NCBI RefSeq assembly: GCF_000499385.1
Contig: NW_013654673.1
Location: 1 to 64,000 of the forward strand
DNA: 64,000 nucleotides
Direction of reading: 5' to 3'
Source: Eimeria necatrix
Lineage: Eukaryota > Apicomplexa > Conoidasida > Eucoccidiorida > Eimeriidae
Shown here: piece by piece, positions 56,679 through 64,000 of the stretch
How the letters are laid out: each line of letters opens with the position of its first letter
How positions within the stretch are numbered: the stretch's first letter is position 1
Position numbers and translations under genes: made by a program
Notes under the pieces: generated by a model
Database searches by the model: none
The model's input: the letters and a program-made list of their open reading frames with translations, nothing else
Told to the model about the DNA's origin: nothing

Positions 56679-58058
56679 CGTGTAGCTTGTCCGAACGATG
56701 ATGGCTGGAGAATGCTCGTGGCTTGCCTAAACTTAAGAGCTACTCACTGTTGCCTTTCACGCGAAGCAACTACGTATCTTCTGGCAGTCTAATGCTGCTT
56801 GCGAAAGCACACTTCTATGCATAGCTGACGATGCGTGTAGGGCTCAAAACGGATCTCGTGTCCAGGGTCTTCGCCTGTTGAGTACTCCCCTGCACCTAAA
56901 GCTGACGGTGAAGTTCGATTCCCTTGCTCGCATCGTGTATTCCTGACCACTACTAAACAATAGTTGCGTTATCAATTCAAACCATATTTGAACAAGCAGC
57001 GCCGCCTCAGCTACTCCGCCAGTCCGGCGGGACTGCTAGACTGCCCGCCACGGCAGAGTCTGTCGAAGGGGACCCTTTGATCGGTTATCGCCACGGTTCA
57101 GCAAAGAATTACATAGAGGCTTCTAGTAGTACAAGAGAAGAAAGGAAGTAATCATGGCCGCTCATCACTTTGAGGAGATATCCCTTCGCACCTATCTGGG
57201 GTGTGATGCTTTTGAACTCTCAGATGTTGCTTTGTACTGCTTACCTTTTCAGTGCTTTAAAATGTTCTTTGTAAAGCATTATGTTTATTTTGTACCTCCT
57301 GCCTCTTATTCTTGAACGATGACACTAGGCGAGTTCTTATCTGCCTCCCAGCATCTCGAAGAGCAGAGGAAAATCAGGGATAGTTGTGAGGGATCTAAAC
57401 TAATGTTCGCTTAACACCATGTGCGTCTTCCGCTCGCACGAACCATCATCACGCTTTTCAGGCATTATCGTCGGAATACGGATGGAGTTATAAATCAAGT
57501 CTATCCACCTATTAACTCACAAATTAGCGGCTTCCAGATTGTAGACACTAGGATCCAATGGCGCCCGGTAAATGCAAGTCTTGCTCGGCACTGCGCCGAG
57601 TAATAGTAGGAGGTGGATACTACGTAGGAGCTTTAGTGGTAGCTTTAAAAGAATGGCATCATGAAATACTTCTCTGAATCAGGTGGTCACCTCAAGTACC
57701 TCGTGCGGCAACCGCTGGGCCCCTTCTGACTAAAGTACTTGTAGGTCGCCGTAGTCCACGGCGACTGCTTTTTCTCCTGTCTTGCCTTGTAAGGAGGCTG
57801 GTAGCAGAAGTAGGGGCTTTGAAGTATGGATTTGGTTGCGATACTCGTCCAGCGCCCAAAGCAGCGTTTCTTGGCCCCCATTACATGTGAGATGGGTTGT
57901 CCACAACAAGTGAAGCCAATGTGGTGTAAAGGCGCTGCAACGTCCAATTCAGACACGAATCGCTTTCCTTTACCTAACACAAAACCCCCTTCATTGGCAT
58001 TCTCACTTTTCAACTGCGGCGTCCCTCGTATTGTTTGGGGGCACAACGAAGGAATGTA

Positions 58059-58471
58059 TGTAATGCACAGGCACTACAATGGGGCTTGCTAGTGTCCTAG
58101 AGACGATAGCTAGCTAGCGACCTACAAGGGGTCGCAACACTGGAGGAGGACAGGACCCACCTACTAGGGTAAAAGTAGGGAAAACTGTCTATGAGTTAAA
58201 ATGCATACGTGAAATGTGTGGAAAATGTGTGGAGACTGGGGCTGGCGATAGCGCCGGCACCAGTGCAGGCCTCCTCCCCATAGGGCCTAGGAGGCGAGCT
58301 CCCAGAGTGGGGCGAATCGAAAAAACAGATATTGAAACACGTAAGATTCATTGTATTTCGATGAAATTAAGCTACAGTTTCCAGGAAATGGGCCTACGCT
58401 AGGTGTAGTTTGTAGGCCTGCTCGAGGGGCAGGTAGCAGCGTAGTCCCAGCAGTAGGTGCTGTGCACTACA
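58059..58471 (-). mobile_element. 413-bp solo-LTR-like element with 5-bp target duplication
   Basis: Left end TGTAATGCACAGGCACTACA and right end GGTGCTGTGCACTACA; the flanking pentamer ATGTA is present on both sides (58054-58058 and 58472-58476). The interior is closely similar to 55453-55856 and, in reverse complement, to 606-1017. No ORF with coding character is inside. Because this copy has its own intact duplication, it is not the partner LTR of the copy at 55453. Confidence 0.75.
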
Positions 58472-61400
58472 ATGTAGCCGCTTCTGCGCTTATCATCCTA
58501 GACGCCTATTGCTTCAAGGTATCGTCGGACTGTTCAGCAGATGCGCATCAGCGCTTTCTGGGACTGCAATTCTTTTTCCTTTGTCCCCTCCGTTTTCTTT
58601 GGTAGGTCACGCCATTGGACATTCACTTAGGTTTGTGGCTGATCAGCATACAAGCTAAATTGTGATCAGTTGAACAGTATAACCCAAGGACAAGATCATA
58701 TGGTACCACTCCCACTACAAGTCTCCCCGGAAAACAATTTCTCTCTTTTCATATCCCCATGGAGTTGATATATAGAAGCTCTCCCGTGGCTACAAATAAT
58801 CGAGGGGTCTTAAGTAAATGACGCGCCCGCAGTCCTAGCCGGCCGACAATGAAGAGGTTCATGAAACTGCGAGGTGTACTCTTATCAAAACGCTCTTTAC
58901 ACTTATGCCTGGTTGTCTCAAAGGCAAGCACTACGGTCTTGCACACATTGCATTCTGAATACACCCAAGGTTGTTCACTGGCCTCTAAACAGTGCTTTTC
59001 CCTTTTCTTGCTGCTCTGGTTGTAGCCAAGGGAGCCGTCGATGGGATTCAGTCTTGCTGCGACAGACCACATTAGCATTTGCACGCTATCATGCCAGTAT
59101 TGCCTGGCGTGCACGTCTCCCCTGACCTCTACGCTTGGCCTCCTAAAAGCTGCTGCTGCTCTTTGCTCTGACAGGTCCTGAGACTGCCATTTTCTCCCTT
59201 GTAACGTCTTTCTCCTTGGTTAGGTTGAACAGCACAGTCTGTAGCTTAATGCTCTGGACCTCACACCGCCCGCAAGCTTCTCCAGGCCAACAAGTGTTCT
59301 TGTTGAATGAGGGATAGTTCTTTGTCCCTCTGCTTGCGCTCGAAACACACTGAAGCAACGCTGATAGCCCCTGGGTACTGCGTTTCATTGTCTCCCGCAC
59401 TTAGAGGAAGCCCGATCCCTGGCATTGCCCGCGCCTAAGCTGAGCGTTATTCATGTTACCGCCTCTTCTGCACTTTCTTTAGCCGCCCATGAGCTTCCCA
59501 AGCCTGCTGCTTCTGCCAGCAATTTTCTCCAACTCTTGAAATCAGTGGTAGCACCATTAGTTTGGGCCCTGCGCAGCTTGACTGGCAGGCTGGATGAAAA
59601 AAAGTACAATAGTTCTCCTGCTCGTATTCCCACTCCTTGCGCAATTACCTTATGTCAATTAACAGTACACTTAGCCGTCCTGTTGCACTGGCGGATAAAA
59701 GCCGAACGACGTGTATCCCAAAGTTGCTGGAGCGCTTCACGCTTCGAGCGCGCACAACCTACCAGGTGCACTCTTATAGCTTCCGAAAAGGCAAGATGCA
59801 CCAGAGCACCGTCTAAATATTCCTCAAGCTCTCCTCCCCAACAGCGCATGCCGAGGCCTAGTTTTGTTAATCTTATCTCAATCAAGCTGAGGGAGACCTG
59901 CATGTTGTATCTGTTCTGAAGTACGATTGGGTGCAAGACTGTTGATTATTGTCATGCCAAGCTCAATCGCGCCACAAGCTATCCGCGTACATGCGCTACC
60001 TTTCTCCCCAAGTGGGCGATTCGCCTGGCTCGGTCCACCCGCTTTACAAATTATGGTGCTTCTTTCATGAGGGGCTCCTTCTGCGGAATTACTCTCGAAT
60101 CTTGATGGTCTACTGGTATGGGCACAGGAGCCGCCGTACGCGCTGCTGTATTGAATCATCGTGCACAAGACATTCCAAGGGGAACTGTGCCTTATTTGCC
60201 AATCACTCTCCGGTTCTGTCGGTTCTGTCGGAGCGCAACTCTGATAGGTACGGCGCTAATTCCCCCGTGGCTCGAAAGAGTCAATTTACCTACATACATG
60301 TACGGAGAATTATGGATTTCACCGAATGGCACAGAGTTGTAATGAAATAGGCCCAGTTTTACCCTTTCATAGACCCCGTATCTGGCTGCATGGTGACAGA
60401 CTGTCTCTAAACGCCAAAGATACCGAATAATGTGTAAGGAAAGCATTGTTGCTGCTTTTGTGTTTTTCGCGCTGGTCCAAAAATTGTAAGTGGTTAACCT
60501 TTTAATGATAATTTCAATTTTGCAAGTAATGATGAAACTTAAGCGATTTAGTTCCGAAGATGAGACTAGAAGATGCTCTATTTTTACTAAAGGGTCACAT
60601 TGATCGATTAAATTTATATATTGTGTCTATTGTAAACAGACAATTAAGGAAGCAGCAAAAGTGCGAGCCGCTTCCACTTTGATCAACGGGCCCTTTCCGT
60701 ATTTTTCGTCAACGGGAAAAGAAGCTTTCCTAGCCGCAGAGTTGAATTAAGATGTATCAAGATGGGATTACGCCCTCAGTAAGTGTCATTCACACTCCAT
60801 AAATGTCGATGATTGACGAAAGAACAAATCGTAGGAGCGGAGGGACAGATAATTGTTGGACAAGGAATTGTGCAGAGTTCTACCCAGTGAGGGTTCCGGC
60901 CGTTGTTCAAGTCTCATGCCTCATCAGTTAGGTCAACTACCTGGCAGCTCTGATGTAAGCTTCCCCATTTGAAGTAACTCAACAAAACAAAGTGAGACGT
61001 GGAATAATCGCAATACCACTTTGCAGGCGCTGTAGATATCCAATTCAACGCCCACGCTAAGCAACAATCCGTTGTGCAACTTGCAAGCAGCTTAAGGACT
61101 TCGAATTGCCGCATTTGCTAGAAGCGAAAAGACAGCATTCCCTTGACCCTGATGTACAGATTTTCAAAGGATACAGAAAAATGATCGATTACGGTGGGCG
61201 TTCCCACAATACTGATTTCGCATCTTCTCTAAGAAAAGTATCCGCTTTCAAGGATTTCGAGTATGAAACATCTTAGTGTTTTCTTTAGGCTCAAGGATGT
61301 TAATTTCGCTGTGCCCCTGAGTCTAATAGGCGTGCCCCACCAACACCACCCGTGAAGCAAACGGCTGCCTATGGAGTACACACGCTGGCAAGCTGTCATG

Positions 61401-62990
61401 CTTGACAAGCACAGAGGAGGCAACCGCAAATGTTGCGCAGCTGGAAAACTCGGAAGAAGACCGTTTAGTTTAAATAGGGGGAGGATAAAATGCGCAGCAG
61501 GGCAGGACCAAGCCTGAGCTACACATCTGAAAGGGAACCAACACTTCCAGATCCAAGTCTTGTCTTTATACAAATAGCGACTAGTTTCATGCGTGTAGAG
61601 CCGAAGTAGCTGCTAACCGTGCAGGTGTACAGTACATTAAAAATGCCTCGTTTCGATCTGAAAGTGCTTGTAAACCGTGAAGGCGAACAGTACACAAAAG
61701 ACACCTCGTTTTCCCTTCATAGTCAAGTAGAAGGGCCTTTGTGCAACAGAATAGGAGCCTGTTGTGTCGAGCGTGTGGCTATAGGTTTCAAATGGCAGCA
61801 TTGTTAGCGCCTCAAGGTGATGTTAACAATAAATAGGCAGCAGAAAACAGGATCTCATATGGGGGATCTTACTGAAGTTGTGGCATTTTGCCGAACTCAG
61901 CACATCCTGTTGAGTACCAATTGGCCCCCAGCACATCTGTGAGCTTAGGAAAAATCTCGTTGCACTAACGGTGCACATCAAGACGAGTATTTTGTCGCTG
62001 GAGAAGAAGAATGATCTCTTCCCACTTTTACAGACCTACACAATGAACATTTTCAATTCAGTTGCTACCACTTGGTTACCAACTTTAGGACACAAGGCCT
62101 TTTAGCTGTGTAATTCTGAAGCACATTGTTGTTGCAACTGTAGCGCCTTCCACAGACGGCATGCAGGTGGCAGTTAATTGTATATTGGGTCCTTTCTTCT
62201 GCCCTACCCATTAACTAGAGTTACTGGGCCGAGCTGGTGTGAACGTACGCTACTGCAAGATGCTCAGTGTCCTTCAGATATTCCACTTCCGCTAAGAAGA
62301 GCCCTGCAGAATGAAGAAACGCTGTTCCATGTAAAAAAGAAACGGCTTCGCCGTATGTCTTGTGTTTGCGCAGATTGCTCCTGCCGGAGCCGCCCCTTAA
62401 CCCAAGACAAACATGTTCCTCGGTGCTATTCTTTTTGGTTTTATCAGTGGAAGTACTGCTTTGAGTAACGTTTTCTGCTGCGCATAAGCTGAGCCCGTCA
62501 AAGGCCATCACAGCGAAAAACTGACGAACGTCCTTGTGCCGTTAGTCGAGGAACGTTCGATAGTCTCCCGATAAGGCATCCACAAAACCTAAAATATAAT
62601 ACAAAAGGCTCTGGAAGGCCCAAATTTCAAGCTCAAAGCTCTTCGAAATTTCGTGTGTTGTTTTCGCTGCAAGGCAGCTACAGCGGTAGGAGGGTGGCCA
62701 TCTTTATAATTCTTCGACTCCTGTTCTCTCGTGGGCGTGTCAGTTGGCAGGAGTATCTTGACGTGATTGAAACCTAGTTCTTGATCTATCTGCACATATT
62801 TAAACACACTTTGTGGTAGAGCTGTGTGTCCCCGTGGGGCCCACTGCATTCATTGACTTGCATAGCAGGCTGTTGCGTTTGCTTCTGGTGCTTACCTTCA
62901 TGGGACTTTCCTCTCCTCAAGTTTCTTTAGCTTACTACGAAAGACGAAATTAAATACAGAAAGTCTCATACTAGACGGACCGTAGGGGAC
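58472..62990. other. Gene-poor stretch; possible unrecognised minus-strand gene at 58.7-59.9 kb
   Basis: Several minus-strand frames in a row look more protein-like than their plus partners. 59936-59655 gives LGMRCWGGELEEYLDGALVH and then SKREALQQLWDTRRSAFIRQ; 59400-59143 contains FNLTKEKDVTREKMAVS; 59114-58749 contains HARQYWHDSVQMLMWSVAAR. Helical, charged character could fit a coiled-coil or BAR-like protein, but I could not join the exons in phase, so no gene is called. From 60447 to 62177 the frames are short and overlapping, with nothing recognisable. Confidence 0.25.
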
Positions 62991-63052
62991 GTGCGGAGGT
63001 TTGCTCTGTGCTTCCAGACTACTGCAGCCGCTGCAGCTGAGCAGACCGGCAC

Positions 63053-63932
63053 ATGCTTCCTGCGGCGTTTTCTAGCCATATCAAACACCACCGGGAAAAA
63101 AGACCAAGTTCCTCCTGGGGGGTTGTACGAGCAGCTCGTACGAAGCGACTGGCCCAGGAAACTGCGGAGGATTCGGTTCTAGCGCCTTCTCAGGTCGAGT
63201 CAGACAGCGGATCTGTAAAGGAGAGGAGCGCTGCCACTTCTTGCCGTACCACACCTTCGGGTTCCAGTATCCAGTGTGCCACCAGCTTAGAAGGGCACAG
63301 CACGGACGACGTCACTCAGCCAACGGGTGGTCGCACTCCTGCCGACCAAACGGACGTGCACAGAAGGTTTCCTTTCAAAGAGCACCTCTTCTCTCGCGTG
63401 ACTTGTCCTAGAAAGATGGAGAGGTCTGGACACTCACAGAGAACCCCTGAAGAGGTAGAGCTAGCGTTGGAGGTTTTGAATGACGAGCTCGCTGAGGCGT
63501 CGCCTCTGGATCGGCCTTCGCTTGAACTTGCCACTCAGGCGTTGACCGAACGCTTAGTAGAAATGCGCAAGCAACAGAGGGAAGCAAAGAACCCTCCTGA
63601 ATCTGCGGAAGCAAACAAACAGAGCACGCACGAGTATTCGTCCTCCCTGCAAGCAGTCATTGTGGGCGACGGCATACAGAAGTACACCCTCATAAAAATA
63701 CCGAAACAAGATGACATGGTTGGCGATGTGTACCTTGTCCGCGGGGACCCTAAGGCCGAATACCATTACCAAACAGCTTTGGACACACTCAACGCGCTTC
63801 AGTCACGCAACATCATGTCGGGTAAGAGTTGAGGCGCTGCAACGCATGGCACTCCTTGGATTCTCTGTTCCTGCAGAACAGATAATTGAACTTGCACACC
63901 ATCTGCGTAGTTGCCGGAAATTCAAGGCCTAG
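63053..63932 (+). CDS. PHPT1/janus-type phosphohistidine phosphatase domain protein, 3' end unresolved
   Basis: From ATG 63053 an exon runs to a GTAAGA donor at 63822. The first ~120 residues are Ser/Thr-rich and disordered, a charged helical segment follows (TPEEVELALEVLNDELAEAS), then VGDGIQKYTLIKI and VYLVRGDPKAEYHYQ near residues 203-242. These match the PHPT1/janus pattern DG(V/I).KY.LI and (I/L)VRG...AEYH. The His in AEYH is the catalytic histidine of PHPT1 by family knowledge. The next acceptor (CTGCAG before 63877) is in phase and gives EQIIELAHHLRSCRKFKA and a stop. The family's later CLGGGRI..H and VYGYS segments are then missing. Either the domain is truncated, or other exons lie right of the window. 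Confidence 0.5.
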
Positions 63933-64000
63933 TGTGGGGTCTTTAGTCTTCTACTCTCCGCAGGACGCTAGTAGCGCCTGCGTTTCAAGGTGTTTGGGCT
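63933..64000. other. Right edge of window
   Basis: A pyrimidine-rich stretch ending CTCTCCGCAG (about 63953-63962) looks like a splice acceptor, so a further exon of the PHPT1-like gene may start here and continue outside. Too little sequence is present to decide. Confidence 0.25.

Noticed and set aside
56890..56940. Possible tRNA B-box (GTTCGATTCC)
   Set aside because: No matching A-box or acceptor stem could be drawn upstream or downstream, so no tRNA is called.
55453..58471. A complete LTR retrotransposon bounded by the outer two repeat copies
   Set aside because: The right copy has its own 5-bp duplication, the interval contains a third diverged copy, and no reverse-transcriptase or integrase frame is visible.

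Overview
The window reads as nuclear DNA of an apicomplexan parasite, most likely an eimeriid coccidian (Eimeria or Cyclospora type). Four things point there. Genes are split by short introns with GT..AG borders. Coding exons are rich in CAG-encoded Gln and Ala runs. There is a pyruvate dehydrogenase E1-alpha of plastid type with a two-part leader, as expected for an apicoplast enzyme. Several proteins have the long low-complexity insertions common in coccidia. The species is an inference; no rRNA or organellar marker is present.

Layout. 1-1.2 kb holds dispersed repeat copies. 2.1-3.7 kb has a multi-membrane-span ORF, a possible small secreted ORF and a 139-bp tandem repeat. 5.4-7.0 kb is a proline-rich repeat protein. 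7.5-10.4 kb is a multi-exon unknown gene with a short coiled coil and a Pro/Lys tail. 10.9-11.75 kb (minus) is LSM7. 12.4-14.3 kb is the mitochondrial ribosomal protein mL46. 16.1-18.3 kb (minus) is the beta subunit of geranylgeranyltransferase I. 21.5 kb is a small ORF with an N-terminal acylation motif. 24.7-27.0 kb is a secreted protein with four copies of an eight-cysteine domain. 30.1-37.9 kb (minus) is a giant coiled-coil protein with a Sec16-type motif near its N-terminus. 40.9-43.9 kb (minus) is a secreted beta-propeller-like protein. 48.2-49.0 kb is a second, single-domain member of the eight-cysteine family. 50.7-53.1 kb is the PDH E1-alpha. 55.4-58.5 kb is a cluster of three repeat copies. 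63.1 kb to the right edge carries a PHPT1/janus-type domain.

I built the gene models by joining open exons at GT..AG sites where the reading phase agrees. For LSM7, GGTase-I beta, PDH E1-alpha, the propeller gene, the coiled-coil gene and the four-domain gene, every visible junction is phase-consistent. The first exon junction of mL46 and the first two exons of the 7.5-10.4 kb gene stay uncertain. The genes are mostly unrelated housekeeping functions (mRNA decay and splicing, mitochondrial translation, protein prenylation, plastid acetyl-CoA supply) mixed with coccidian secreted or structural proteins; no operon-like logic is expected.

Most notable: (1) a family of secreted proteins built on a ~100-residue domain with eight cysteines at nearly fixed spacing, in two genes 22 kb apart; (2) a ~410-bp repeat family whose copies begin TG, end CA and in three cases have exact 5-bp target duplications, so they look like solo LTRs of a retrotransposon (or a small TIR element); (3) a perfect 31-bp-arm hairpin; (4) an exact 170-bp tandem duplication across an exon-intron border; (5) a PDH intron of 153 nt that is divisible by three and free of stops.
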